From: DASWTL01 sp966250385
GTDB taxonomy: Bacteria; Bacteroidota; Bacteroidia; Sphingobacteriales; Sphingobacteriaceae
Assembly: GCA_966250385.1 (NCBI GenBank)
Contig: CBINHC010000001.1
Coordinates: forward strand, 248,001-312,000
DNA: 64,000 bases
Direction: 5' to 3'
This document shows, piece after piece, positions 15,665-24,856 of this stretch (position 1 is the stretch's first letter; every line of letters starts with the position of its first letter). Made by a program: the position numbers and the translations under genes. The notes under the pieces were generated by a model. The model saw only the letters and a list, made by a program, of their open reading frames with translations, was not told where the DNA came from and did not search any database.

Positions 15665-17692
15665 TTACCAGATACGGATCCGTTCTTCCGGTTTTTTGTA
15701 AAGCTTATCGCCGGGCTGAACGTCGAAGGCCTTGTACCATGCATCCATGTTTACAGGCGCTCCGATCGTACGGTATTCACCGGGTGAATGCGGGTCGGTT
15801 ACGATCTGCTGTGCGGCAGCTTCCGGAAGGATGTTGCCTCTCCACACCTGTGCCCATGACAGGAAGAACCGCTGATCAGGAGTGAATCCGTCGATCTTCT
15901 CGTCGGACTGGCCCTGCTCGGTCATCTTGAACGCCTCATAAGCCGCATTCAGTCCGCCCAGGTCGCCGATGTTCTCACCCAGGGTCAGCTTGCCGTTCAC
16001 GTGGATGGTATCCAGCACGGTATAGCCGTTATATTGCGCGACCAGCATGCTGGTCTTGGCATTGAACTTCTCGCGGTCTTCATCAGTCCACCAGTTCCGT
16101 AAGGTACCGTCTTTATCATACTGGCTGCCGGAGTCATCAAATCCGTGTGACATTTCGTGACCGATCACGGCACCGATTCCACCGTAGTTCACTGCATCGT
16201 CAGCATTCGGATCGAAGAAAGGGAACTGCAGGATACCGGCAGGGAATACGATCTCGTTCATTACCGGGCTGTAGTATGCATTTACAGTCGGCGGAGTCAT
16301 TCCCCAGCGGGTTCTGTCAACCGGCTTGCCGAGTTGTTTTACCATTTCATTGTAGTTCCAGACGCTGGCGTTCCGCAGGTTCTGGAAGAAAGTGCCCCGG
16401 TTGATCTCCAGACCGTCGTAGTTTCTCCACTTGTCAGGGTACCCGATCTTCGGCTTGAAAGCAGCCAGTTTTGCCAGCGCTTTTTCCTTGGTCGCGGCGC
16501 TCATCCAGTCGAGGTTCCTGATCCGGATCTCGTAAGCTTTGCGAAGGTTTTCAACAAGTACCTGCATTCTTGCCTTTGCTTCGGGCTTGAAGTACCGGCC
16601 TACATAAAGCTGGCCCAGCAGTTCTCCTACCGTTCCGTCAGTCAGGGAAGACATTCTCTGCCAGCGCGGAGTCTGTACCTTCTGGCCGGACAGCACCTGG
16701 CTGTAGGCGAAGTTCGCTTCCACGAAAGGCGTGCTCAGGTAGGGAGCGGAGCCTTTAAGTACCTGCCACTGCAGGTAGGTTTTCCAGTCCTTTACCGGAA
16801 CCGAAGTCAGCATACCGTTCAGTGCCGTAAAGAATTTAGGTGCAGAAACGAGGATCGAATCCTGTCCGTTCACTTTCATTGCGGACATCAGGGACTTCCA
16901 GTCCATGTTCGGAGTGGTTTTGCTGAAGGCGGCGACAGAGAACTTATTGTAGGTCGCGTGCGGATCGCGCATCTCCACGCGGCTCATCTGGGCTTCTGCC
17001 AGCGATTTCTCGATCTTGAAAATGGTTTCAGCGTTCTGCTTCGCTGCAGCTTCGGATGAACCGGTCAGCGTAAACAGGCGCGTGATATAGGTTTTGTACG
17101 CCGCGCGGATCTTCTGGCTTCTGGCATCATCCTTCAGGTAGTAATCCCGGTCAGGAAGGGTGGTGCCGCCCTGGCTCAGCTGCGGAATCATGGACTCCAC
17201 ATTCTTGCGGTCCTGGCCGATGAAGAACCCGAACATCGGGGAACCGGCTCCGCGCGTGCGCATGGTTGCGGTCTCATTCAGAACTCCCTTGAGGTCGCTG
17301 ATCCTGCTGATTCTTGCAAGGTCCGCTTTGATCGGGGTGTAGCCCAGGCGGTCAATGGTAACACTGTCCATCCCGGCTGCATAAAAATCGCCAACCCGTT
17401 TTTCAGCGGATCCGGCAGCTGCGTTCTTATTATTGGCGGCATCGTTCAGGATGGTCTTAACTGCATTGATATTAAAATCACGTAACAGGTTGAAGCTTCC
17501 CCAGCGCGTCTCTTTTGCAGGAACCGGGTTGGCCTTGATCCATGTACCGCTGGCATACTGATAAAAATCATCGCCTGGTTTGACAGACAGGTCCATATGG
17601 CTTTTGTCAATGAACGGCGCTTTTTGGGCAACGGCATTGAAAGAAACCAGTAAAGCCCCCAGGAGCAGTGGTTTTGAATAATTAATTTTCAT
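15665..17692 (-). CDS. M13 family zinc endopeptidase (neprilysin/PepO-like)
   Basis: 675 residues. The signal peptide ends near AVAQK. The N-terminal M13 domain spans about 30-410 and the catalytic domain about 460-675. The zinc motif HEMSH is at 512-516, with the third ligand E573 in GENIGDLGG. The block NAYYSPVMNEIVFPAGILQ is the neprilysin substrate-cleft strand. The C-terminal W is conserved in the family. The protein degrades peptides in the periplasm. It is monocistronic. Confidence 0.95.
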   Translation of the reverse strand: MKINYSKPLLLGALLVSFNAVAQKAPFIDKSHMDLSVKPGDDFYQYASGTWIKANPVPAKETRWGSFNLLRDFNINAVKTILNDAANNKNAAAGSAEKRVGDFYAAGMDSVTIDRLGYTPIKADLARISRISDLKGVLNETATMRTRGAGSPMFGFFIGQDRKNVESMIPQLSQGGTTLPDRDYYLKDDARSQKIRAAYKTYITRLFTLTGSSEAAAKQNAETIFKIEKSLAEAQMSRVEMRDPHATYNKFSVAAFSKTTPNMDWKSLMSAMKVNGQDSILVSAPKFFTALNGMLTSVPVKDWKTYLQWQVLKGSAPYLSTPFVEANFAYSQVLSGQKVQTPRWQRMSSLTDGTVGELLGQLYVGRYFKPEAKARMQVLVENLRKAYEIRIRNLDWMSAATKEKALAKLAAFKPKIGYPDKWRNYDGLEINRGTFFQNLRNASVWNYNEMVKQLGKPVDRTRWGMTPPTVNAYYSPVMNEIVFPAGILQFPFFDPNADDAVNYGGIGAVIGHEMSHGFDDSGSQYDKDGTLRNWWTDEDREKFNAKTSMLVAQYNGYTVLDTIHVNGKLTLGENIGDLGGLNAAYEAFKMTEQGQSDEKIDGFTPDQRFFLSWAQVWRGNILPEAAAQQIVTDPHSPGEYRTIGAPVNMDAWYKAFDVQPGDKLYKKPEERIRIW

Positions 17693-17957
17693 GTTTGATT
17701 GATGAATTTGCTGTTTTGATATGAAAGTTCAAATTAAGGATTTTTTCCTATTTATTGAACCAGCAAATTATTTTGGTCAGCCCTAAGCGGTTAAAGAGCA
17801 GGGCATGGAGCCGGGAGTTCATTTTGGACTTCATTGATAATCGAGCACTTACTTATGTAACTGAGCAGAAGTAAAAATATTGTTATGAACGATCCGCCGG
17901 GAAAGGCGAACCTGACAATGTGCGGTAAGTGTACGCGGAAAATCCTCTTCAAAACCG
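17693..17957. other. Intergenic region between the M13 peptidase gene and valS
   Basis: About 265 nt between divergent genes. Apart from the valS -7 motif just beyond it, I see no open frame, hairpin or repeat I would defend. The first 70 nt next to the peptidase start are AT-rich and presumably hold its promoter. Confidence 0.4.
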
Positions 17958-17965
17958 TATTTTTG
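17958..17965 (+). promoter_or_regulatory. -7 promoter motif of valS
   Basis: TATTTTTG, an exact TAnnTTTG match, 25 nt before the valS ATG. Confidence 0.55.
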
Positions 17966-17990
17966 TCCTTCCAAATTTTTTAGCTGTCTC

Positions 17991-20609
17991 ATGAGCATTT
18001 CGAAAACGTACAACCCCAAGGAAACCGAAAATAAGTGGTACCAGTACTGGATGGAAAAAAAGTTCTTTCATTCCGAGCCGGATGAACGGGAACCATATAC
18101 CATCGTGATTCCGCCGCCGAACGTGACCGGAGTACTGCACATGGGGCACATGCTGAATAACACCATCCAGGATGTACTGATCCGGCGCGCCCGGATGCAG
18201 GGAAAGAACGCATGCTGGGTTCCGGGTACGGATCATGCTTCCATTGCTACGGAGGCCAAGGTGGTAGCCCGCCTGAAGGAACAGGGGATCGAAAAGAAAG
18301 ACCTGTCGCGGGAAGAGTTCATGCAGCATGCCTTTGAGTGGAAGGAGAAGTACGGCGGTATCATCCTGAAGCAGCTCGAGAAACTGGGCGCATCCTGTGA
18401 CTGGGACCGGACCAGGTTCACCATGGAACAGGACCTCTCGGACGCGGTCATCGACACCTTCATTCATCTTTATAAAAAAGGGCTGATCTATCGCGGAATC
18501 CGGATGGTTAACTGGGATCCGAAAGGGCGGACCGCCGTTTCCGACGAAGAAGTGATCCGGAAGGAAGTAAACCAGAAACTGTATTATATCAAATATAAGG
18601 TAGCAGGAAAAGAGCAGGATAGCTATGTGACCATAGCGACCACTCGTCCGGAGACCATCATGGCCGACACCGCGGTGTGCATACACCCGGACGACGAACG
18701 TTTTAAGCACCTGAAGGGCAAGACGGTGTTCGTCCCCCTGATCAACCGGGAGATCCCGATCATTGAAGACGAATACGTGGACATGGAGTTCGGAACAGGT
18801 TGCCTGAAGGTCACCCCGGCGCATGACCTCAATGACTATGAACTCGGTGTAAAGCATAATCTGCCGGTCATCGATATCCTGTCGGACGACGGCACGCTGA
18901 ATGAGCACGCCGGCATCCTGGTCGGGGAGGACCGGTTTGCAGCGCGGAAAAAGATCGCCATCCTGCTCGAGGAGGCGGAGCAGCTCCACGCCGTCGAAGA
19001 TTACAAATCCCAGATCGGCTTTTCCGAACGTACGGACGCGGCGATCGAACCGCGGCTGTCCATGCAGTGGTTCTGCAAAATGGAGGAGATGGCCAAACCG
19101 GCTCTCCGGTACGTACTGGACGGAGACGTGAAGCTGATCCCGGACAAGTTCATAAACACCTACCGGCACTGGATGGAAAACGTGAAAGACTGGTGCATCA
19201 GCCGCCAGTTGTGGTGGGGACAGCAGATTCCGGCCTGGTATAATGAAAAAGGTGAATGGGTCGTTGCCAGGACCCGGGAAGAAGCAGAGCGGGAATTCCG
19301 GGATGCAGGCCTGACCTGCGATTCGATCCGTCAGGACGAAGACGTGGTGGATACCTGGTTCTCTTCATGGCTCTGGCCGATCTCGGTGTTCGACGGATTC
19401 AAGGATCCGGATAACCGGGATATCAATTACTATTATCCGACCAATGACCTGGTGACAGCTCCTGAGATTCTGTTCTTCTGGGTTGCGCGTATGATCATGG
19501 CGGGCCACGAGTTCCGGGGCCAGGCGCCCTTCCGGAACGTCTACCTGACCGGTATCGTACGGGATAAGATCGGCCGGAAAATGTCCAAGTCTCTGGGTAA
19601 TTCGCCGGATCCGATCGAACTGATCGAAAAATACGGTGCGGACGGAGTCCGTGTGGGGATGCTTCTTTGCTCCCCTGCAGGAAACGACCTGATGTTCGAT
19701 GAAAGCTATTGTGAGCAGGGGCGGAACTTTGCCAACAAGGTATGGAATGCGTTCCGGCTGGTGAAGGGATGGGAGGTTGACGATTCGCTTGAGGCGGTAA
19801 ACAGCCAGCCGATAGCCTGGTTCCGGTCAAACTTCAGCAGTACCCTGCAGCAGATCGAAGAAAACTTCGGCCAGTACCGGCTGTCAGAGGCGCTGATGGA
19901 TATTTACAAACTGGTATGGGACGACTTCTGTTCATGGTACCTCGAAATGATCAAGCCGGCCTACCAGAAACCGGTCGATCGGGTGACCTTTGAGGAAACC
20001 AAGCGGTTCTTTACCGACATCCTGAAGCTGCTCCATCCGTTCATGCCTTTCCTGACAGAAGAACTGTGGCATGACGAGCTGTTCGGAAACCGTTCTGAAA
20101 TGGATTGCTGCATCGTTGCCCCGTATCCGGTGCCGGCGGAAATCCAGCCGGGACTGCTCAAGGACATAGCGGTTGTACAATCGGTGGTTTCCGAAATCCG
20201 GAATATCCGAAACAGCAAGTCGATCTCGCCGAAGGAAGCCTTGCCGCTTGCCATCAAAGTGAACTCTGCGATCAACTATGATCAGTACCTGCCGATCATT
20301 ACGAAGCTGGCCAATACCAGTTCAATAACCCTGGTCTCCGAGAAACCCCAGGGAGTATCAGGGTTCCTGGCCGGTACGGATGAGTTCTTCGTGACGCTTA
20401 CGCAAAGCGTGGATGTCGAAGCCGAGCGTGAGCGCCTGCAGAAAGAGATCGTATACCTGCAGGGTTTCCTCCGGGCTGTCGACGCCAAGTTGTCCAATGA
20501 ACGGTTTGTTCAAAACGCAAAAGGGGACGTAGTCGAAAATGAGCGCCGGAAAAAAGCCGATGCGGAAGCCAAGATTGCGATCCTGAACGAGAGTCTGGCT
20601 GCTTTGTAA
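17991..20609 (+). CDS. valS: Valyl-tRNA synthetase
   Basis: 872 residues. The class I HIGH motif appears as HMGH at residues 50-53 within PPPNVTGVLHMGHMLNN. KMSKS is at 530-534. The CP1 editing domain covers about 180-340 and includes TRPETIMADTAV. The anticodon-binding domain lies at about 605-750. A C-terminal coiled coil (about 805-872, ERERLQKEIVYLQGFLRAVD) is the usual ValRS tRNA-binding arm. It charges tRNA-Val and edits mischarged threonine. Length is normal. A strong hairpin follows the stop. Confidence 0.97.
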   Translation: MSISKTYNPKETENKWYQYWMEKKFFHSEPDEREPYTIVIPPPNVTGVLHMGHMLNNTIQDVLIRRARMQGKNACWVPGTDHASIATEAKVVARLKEQGIEKKDLSREEFMQHAFEWKEKYGGIILKQLEKLGASCDWDRTRFTMEQDLSDAVIDTFIHLYKKGLIYRGIRMVNWDPKGRTAVSDEEVIRKEVNQKLYYIKYKVAGKEQDSYVTIATTRPETIMADTAVCIHPDDERFKHLKGKTVFVPLINREIPIIEDEYVDMEFGTGCLKVTPAHDLNDYELGVKHNLPVIDILSDDGTLNEHAGILVGEDRFAARKKIAILLEEAEQLHAVEDYKSQIGFSERTDAAIEPRLSMQWFCKMEEMAKPALRYVLDGDVKLIPDKFINTYRHWMENVKDWCISRQLWWGQQIPAWYNEKGEWVVARTREEAEREFRDAGLTCDSIRQDEDVVDTWFSSWLWPISVFDGFKDPDNRDINYYYPTNDLVTAPEILFFWVARMIMAGHEFRGQAPFRNVYLTGIVRDKIGRKMSKSLGNSPDPIELIEKYGADGVRVGMLLCSPAGNDLMFDESYCEQGRNFANKVWNAFRLVKGWEVDDSLEAVNSQPIAWFRSNFSSTLQQIEENFGQYRLSEALMDIYKLVWDDFCSWYLEMIKPAYQKPVDRVTFEETKRFFTDILKLLHPFMPFLTEELWHDELFGNRSEMDCCIVAPYPVPAEIQPGLLKDIAVVQSVVSEIRNIRNSKSISPKEALPLAIKVNSAINYDQYLPIITKLANTSSITLVSEKPQGVSGFLAGTDEFFVTLTQSVDVEAERERLQKEIVYLQGFLRAVDAKLSNERFVQNAKGDVVENERRKKADAEAKIAILNESLAAL

Positions 20610-20625
20610 GCCGGAACAACTAAAA

Positions 20626-20663
20626 AAAAAGAGCGTATCAGCTATGGCCGATACGCTCTTTTT
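20626..20663. terminator. Bidirectional terminator, valS / membrane protein
   Basis: A 14-bp perfect stem (20626-20639 with 20650-20663) flanked by A and T runs, with a 10-nt loop. It serves valS on plus and the convergent gene ending at 20707 on minus. Confidence 0.9.
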
Positions 20664-20706
20664 CTATAGGAACCCCTGCATCGGTGCAGGCCGGTGTGTC
20701 TTTACC

Positions 20707-21156
20707 TCAGGAATCGTTCCTGCTGTGCTGCAGGTTGCTTACACAGCCGCGGACGGCTTCTTTGATCTCCCACCGCTTCTTCTCGTCCCGGATGTAGCTC
20801 AGGTCCACGATATGGACCTGCTCCGGAGTGTGCAGCCGAAGCTTGTTAAAGCCCGTGTCCACGTTACGGATCGCATGCGTGGCAACCGCCACGAGCTCCT
20901 GGTCTTCCCCGTTGAAATATTCGATCTCATTTTCCTCAACCTTCAGGAAGAGCATGCGGGTACTCTGACTCGTCCATTTCAAAAAGGCCACCACCGCAAC
21001 AATTGCGATCGCCAGGTTGATCAGACTGAACCAGGGCATCGTGAAGTTGTAAACGACGCCTAAATAATTAACACCTAATAAAATGAGAGCGACTGTAACG
21101 ATGAACCAGAACCTGGTTTCACTCGAACTACGGGAAATGGTAACCTGAAACGCCAT
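20707..21156 (-). CDS. Hypothetical two-helix membrane protein
   Basis: 149 residues. Two adjacent membrane helices (about 17-38 and 43-60) are followed by a soluble domain of about 85 residues: MLFLKVEENEIEYFNGEDQELVAVATHAI, then VDLSYIRDEKKRWEIKEAV. This layout resembles bacterial PH-domain (YdbT/DUF304-like) membrane proteins, but I cannot confirm the family. The gene is alone between a terminator and a divergent intergenic region. Confidence 0.7.
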   Translation of the reverse strand: MAFQVTISRSSSETRFWFIVTVALILLGVNYLGVVYNFTMPWFSLINLAIAIVAVVAFLKWTSQSTRMLFLKVEENEIEYFNGEDQELVAVATHAIRNVDTGFNKLRLHTPEQVHIVDLSYIRDEKKRWEIKEAVRGCVSNLQHSRNDS

Positions 21157-21291
21157 GATAAATTTAACTTATAGGTAAGTTGTACGTGAAAAGCGTTCCG
21201 GGGGTTCGGCTTTTTTTAATTTTTGTCGGTTTAAATCAGTTCCTTAGCGTCATTCGGAAACCAAATGTTGCATTTTTTCATTCTTATTATA

Positions 21292-21984
21292 ATGAGAGGT
21301 GTACTTTTTTTTGCTATTGCGTTGCTTTTCGGGTGCGGAAAGGCTGTCGACCATGATCAGGCGTCAGTCCGGGATTCCGTACGGACGTCCGTGGCGGTCC
21401 GGCCGCCTGAGAATGACCTGATCAGCTGTGACGGTATTGGCGGGATCCTGCTGACCGACGATCTCGGTTCACTGATCAAAAAAGCGGGTAACGATAAAAT
21501 AAGCCATGATTCACTTTTCCTGGAAGGGAATTTCGAACGGATGATCACGCGCGTTTCCAAGGGTACTCCCCGGGAGATCGTCGTCTACTGGAAAGAAAAA
21601 GAACAGCCGTTCAGTACCATCGAGAGGCTGGAAATATCCAGCCGTACTTCACCTTATCACTTTGCCAACGGAATCAATATCGGCACCTCGCTGAAAAAGC
21701 TCGTCGAGCTGAACGGCGGCGTTCCGGTAAGCCTGTACGGATTCGGATGGGACTATGGCGGTACGTTTATCAGCTTCGGGAACGGGAAACTCGCCGGGCA
21801 GATGGGATGTTTCGGTGGTGTCTTCCAGCTTTCTTCGACCGATATAGTAACCTCCGAGCTGAAGCAGGTGATGGGCGACCGTGAGATCCGTTCCGATGCC
21901 GAGGCGCTGAAGCAGTATCAGGCCACCCTGGTGAAGATCCGGGTTAACAGGGCCGGTGCGAAGGAGGAAGAGCCCGGCATCTGA
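21292..21984 (+). CDS. Hypothetical lipoprotein
   Basis: 230 residues from the ATG at 21292, giving the signal sequence MRGVLFFAIALLFGC with a lipobox LLFGC. An in-frame start at 21265 would lengthen the leader unnaturally. The mature region has a repeated beta pattern with LISCDGIGGILLTDDLGSLIKKAG and later INIGTSLKKLVELNGGVPVSLYGFGWDYGGT. No family is recognised; the look is that of a periplasmic two-lobed domain. It converges with the gene ending at 21986, with a single base between them. Confidence 0.7.
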   Translation: MRGVLFFAIALLFGCGKAVDHDQASVRDSVRTSVAVRPPENDLISCDGIGGILLTDDLGSLIKKAGNDKISHDSLFLEGNFERMITRVSKGTPREIVVYWKEKEQPFSTIERLEISSRTSPYHFANGINIGTSLKKLVELNGGVPVSLYGFGWDYGGTFISFGNGKLAGQMGCFGGVFQLSSTDIVTSELKQVMGDREIRSDAEALKQYQATLVKIRVNRAGAKEEEPGI

Positions 21985-21985
21985 C

Positions 21986-22447
21986 TCACAGGTCAGCGTA
22001 AAGCGGGATCTCCGGCACGAATGAATAGCTGTTCTGCAGAAAGTCGATGCGGCAGCAGTAATGATCGAGCCCGTTGCTGACCATCAGCCATTGCGCCTGA
22101 TGTACCATGTTGTACCGGGCGATCTGGTCGAAAACGTCCTGGGTGATCCTGACATGGGGTGCCTTGCATTCCACGATCACCAGGCTCTGGCCGGAGCGGT
22201 CAAACACGACGACGTCGGTTCTTTTCTGAAGGGTGTTCAGCTTCAGGCCGCCTTCCATCTTGATCAGTGATTTTGGGAAATTTTTTTCCCGGATGAGGAA
22301 TTGCACGACATGCTGCCGGACCCATTCTTCAGGCGTAAGGTGGAGAAACTTTTTCCGGAGGTCGTCGAAAATCAACAGGTTCCCGCCCTCCCTTTTCAAC
22401 CTGAAAGGATATGGAGGGAGATTCAGATCAGGAGGAGTGAAGTCCAT
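21986..22447 (-). CDS. HsdR N-terminal-like (PD-(D/E)XK fold) stand-alone protein
   Basis: 153 residues. The core is KRTDVVVFDRSGQSLVIVECKAP: an aspartate in TDVVV, then E-x-K in VECKAP, the catalytic half-motifs of the PD-(D/E)XK nuclease fold. This matches the HSDR_N_2 family (type I restriction enzyme R subunit N-terminal domain). No helicase domain or HsdM/HsdS gene is nearby, so this is not a restriction system. In Bacteroidota such proteins occur alone next to DNA polymerase III delta, as here. Function is unknown; DNA binding or nicking is inferred. Confidence 0.82.
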   Translation of the reverse strand: MDFTPPDLNLPPYPFRLKREGGNLLIFDDLRKKFLHLTPEEWVRQHVVQFLIREKNFPKSLIKMEGGLKLNTLQKRTDVVVFDRSGQSLVIVECKAPHVRITQDVFDQIARYNMVHQAQWLMVSNGLDHYCCRIDFLQNSYSFVPEIPLYADL

Positions 22448-22541
22448 AGAGGAGCGAAATTAACACTTTAATCACAGCCCAGAATCATTTTTAAACAAGT
22501 GTTTCCAACCGCCGGACTATTCGTAATTTGCGGGCTCATAT

Positions 22542-23573
22542 ATGAGTTATCCCGAACTGATTAGTGACCTGAAGAACAGGAAATTCAAGCCTGTTTACCT
22601 GCTGCATGGAGAAGAGCCTTTCTACATCGACAAAATCAGCGAATATGTCGAGAAGAGTATCCTGAGTGAGGCGGAAAGGGGATTTAACCAGACTGTATTT
22701 TACGGCAAAGACGCCGATCTGATCAGTATCCTGAACGCAGCAAAGCGTTTTCCGATGATGAGCGATTATCAGGTGATCCTGGTAAAGGAAGCCCAGGATC
22801 TTAAATGGGGAAAAGAGGGGGACGACAGTAAGAAGGGATTCGATCCGCTGCTGGCGTACCTGGAGAATCCTGCACCGACCACCATCCTGGTCTTTGCCTA
22901 TAAGTACGGGAAATTCGACAAGCGGAAAAAAAGTTACAAGGCCTTTGAGAAGAAGGGCGTGGTGTTCGAATCCGCACCCATCTACGACAATAAGCTTCCG
23001 GCATGGACCGAAGACTTTGTCAGGGAAAAAGGTTACCGGATGAGCCCACAGGCATCGGCGCTGCTGGCAGAGTACCTGGGTAACGATCTGTCGAAGATCG
23101 CCAATGAACTGGAGAAGCTGATGCTCAATATCCCGGAACGGTCGGAGATCACCGTCACCGAGATCCAGAACAATATCGGAATCAGCAAGGAGTATAATGT
23201 CTTCGAGCTGCAGTCTGCAATTGCGCGCCGCGACCCGGTGAAGGTCAACCAGATCATTCAGTACTTCGGGGCCAATCCCAAATCCAATCCCATCCAGATG
23301 GTCCTTGGCAATCTGAATACGTATTTTACCAAGATATTGCGGTATCATTACTCCCGGGACCGGTCGCAGGCCGGGCTGGCCAAGGAGCTGGGCGTCAATC
23401 CGTTTTTTGTGAAGGACTATGAAGCTGCCGCAAGGAACTATGACCGCTGGACGACCGCCCGAATCATCGGGTACCTGAGGGAGTTTGATCTCCGGACCAA
23501 GGGTGTCGGTTCGACCGGCAATACCAGCGACGGGGAACTGTTAAAGGAACTGCTCTTTAAGATCATCCACTGA
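22542..23573 (+). CDS. holA: DNA polymerase III subunit delta
   Basis: 343 residues. The N terminus KFKPVYLLHGEEPFYIDKISEYVEKSIL and the block QALLAEYLGNDLSKIANELEKLML-like (here SALLAEYLGNDLSKIANELE) are typical of HolA. Domain I covers about 1-145, domain II to about 215 and domain III to the end. As the clamp-loader delta subunit it opens the beta sliding clamp. It diverges from the HsdR_N-like gene. The near-consensus TAATTTG at 22523-22529 is probably its promoter. Confidence 0.93.
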   Translation: MSYPELISDLKNRKFKPVYLLHGEEPFYIDKISEYVEKSILSEAERGFNQTVFYGKDADLISILNAAKRFPMMSDYQVILVKEAQDLKWGKEGDDSKKGFDPLLAYLENPAPTTILVFAYKYGKFDKRKKSYKAFEKKGVVFESAPIYDNKLPAWTEDFVREKGYRMSPQASALLAEYLGNDLSKIANELEKLMLNIPERSEITVTEIQNNIGISKEYNVFELQSAIARRDPVKVNQIIQYFGANPKSNPIQMVLGNLNTYFTKILRYHYSRDRSQAGLAKELGVNPFFVKDYEAAARNYDRWTTARIIGYLREFDLRTKGVGSTGNTSDGELLKELLFKIIH

Positions 23574-23848
23574 TTCCCGGAACCGGGAACTCGTGTGAAA
23601 GTAAATACATTGTCACTTTTCAGCGACACGACGACAAAACGGTCGTTTCTGCGTTTTTGCTGAAGAGAGGAAAAGGGGGATCAGCGTCAGATCAGGGGGA
23701 ATATCGGAAACAGGGAACCTTCGAGGCACTCGGGTTTGAGTATGCTGTTGACACACAGAGAAGTGTGCAATTTATTGTGTAGTCTTTCCGGCCGAAAATC
23801 CTAACCTTTCGGATTTCTCTGCGTAAGAGAACCTGTATATACTGGAAA
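23574..23848. other. Intergenic region with dyads upstream of an unknown gene
   Basis: 275 nt without a gene. It contains TTCAGC/GCTGAA arms (23619-23624 with 23659-23664) around an ACGAC/GTCGT hairpin, a CACAC-N6-GTGTG dyad (23752-23756 with 23763-23767), and a CCGAAA/TTTCGG dyad (23792-23797 with 23807-23812). Their role is unknown. Confidence 0.35.
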
Positions 23849-24373
23849 ATGGAAACACGGGAAATTAATTACGAGCTGAACGGAAAATCATGTCATGCAG
23901 AGGTGCAGTTACTGAGTCCTGCCGCCTGGATCTTTTTAGTCCGGCCGGGGGGTGAGAAGCCGTTTCACCTGGAGTACGAAGAAAAATGCTGGGCGGCCAT
24001 TGAAGCGGGACAGGATCCGGTCCGCGTCGCTGTGATCGGCAAAGCACTTATGGAAATCTACGGCAGCGTGATTCCGCGTACGGTAGTTTCACAGGAACCA
24101 TTTTTTATTATGTCGAACGAGCGTGATGAGATCATCTGCTCCTGGGATACGGACCTGAGGATCCGGGTATCTGCGTCGACCGAAGAACTCGGCCTTGGAG
24201 ACATGGACGAAAAAGTGTATTTCGGTAGCTGTCCGGACGGATTCCGGGCATTCCAGACCATTGATTACCGGCCGGAGGACGCCCGCCTGGCTGAACAGGC
24301 GATAGCCTGGTATACCAGCCGTAAGGCAGACCCCGCACAGGCCGCCCCTGCCGGTTCGCTCTCGCTGAATTAA
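23849..24373 (+). CDS. Hypothetical protein
   Basis: 174 residues, soluble, acidic, no signal peptide. The N-terminal block (YELNGKSCHAEVQLLSPAAWIFLV) is beta-rich. It is followed by EEKCWAAIEAGQDPVRVAVIGKALMEIYG, a helical middle, and a C terminus rich in Ala and Pro. I do not recognise it. Codon use resembles its neighbours. A 35-residue single-helix ORF follows 27 nt downstream, and both precede a strong terminator at 24594, so they may form one unit. Confidence 0.6.
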   Translation: METREINYELNGKSCHAEVQLLSPAAWIFLVRPGGEKPFHLEYEEKCWAAIEAGQDPVRVAVIGKALMEIYGSVIPRTVVSQEPFFIMSNERDEIICSWDTDLRIRVSASTEELGLGDMDEKVYFGSCPDGFRAFQTIDYRPEDARLAEQAIAWYTSRKADPAQAAPAGSLSLN

Positions 24374-24400
24374 TAACCATCCAAAAACGTCCTGTTTATC

Positions 24401-24508
24401 ATGTACGATCAATTCATTTTAGCGCTCCTGTCCGCACTGGGTTTCCTGATCCTATGGGTCAATTATAAGGATGACCAGACTGCTGAAGAGGAGCGGTCTT
24501 CCGAGTAA
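24401..24508 (+). CDS. Small single-helix membrane protein (35 aa)
   Basis: ATG at 24401 to TAA at 24508. The product starts MYDQFILALLSALGFLILWV, a single hydrophobic helix, and ends with a charged, acidic tail (NYKDDQTAEEERSSE). The gene is 27 nt downstream of the unknown 174-aa gene and upstream of a strong terminator. There is no ribosome-site evidence beyond context. It could be real or chance. Confidence 0.4.
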   Translation: MYDQFILALLSALGFLILWVNYKDDQTAEEERSSE

Positions 24509-24593
24509 CGGCCTTTATCCGGTAACAATAACAAAACGACCGGAAATACGTTTAGAGAGGACATCTATCTATTTAAGGCATAAGCCTTCCTGG

Positions 24594-24625
24594 AACCCGT
24601 TAAAGATTACTTTAGCGGGTTTTTT
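24594..24625 (+). terminator. Strong intrinsic terminator
   Basis: A 12-bp stem (24594-24605 with 24610-24621, one wobble pair), ATTA loop and a run of U. A smaller AAGGC/GCCTT hairpin precedes it at 24575-24588. Confidence 0.85.
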
Positions 24626-24753
24626 CATTCCGCCCGGACGCCTGCTGCAGGCATGGAAATACCGCCCTGGCCGCCACACTGCACAGTTCTTTCACATTTT
24701 TAAATTTTTTAAGACAAAGGCGCCGGAATGCGGTTATTCAACTGATTTTATTA

Positions 24754-24824
24754 GGTCGGATGGCTGATAGGAAGGCAAGAGTCCTGCAAGACTTTCCACA
24801 GTGGTTCGAATCCACTTCCGACCT
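24754..24824 (+). tRNA. tRNA-Cys-like sequence with abnormal anticodon arm (possible pseudo-tRNA)
   Basis: 71 nt. The 7-bp acceptor stem GGTCGGA/TCCGACC and discriminator T are identical to the canonical tRNA-Cys at 38673-38743. The T-arm is intact (AGTGG, TTCGAAT, CCACT). The D-arm keeps GG in its loop. The anticodon arm does not form a standard 7-nt loop. Either GAGTC/GACTT closes a 6-nt loop CTGCAA, or AGAGT/ACTTT closes an 8-nt loop CCTGCAAG; both contain GCA. It may be a decayed duplicate, a non-standard tRNA-Cys or a tRNA-derived element. It ends 32 nt before the next ATG. Confidence 0.55.
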
Positions 24825-24856
24825 CGTTCTCGTGAACCCGCAATCCGGCTGTGGCT

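Noticed and set aside
21986..22447. Restriction-modification system
   Set aside because: Only an HsdR_N-like domain is present; there is no helicase, methylase or specificity subunit.
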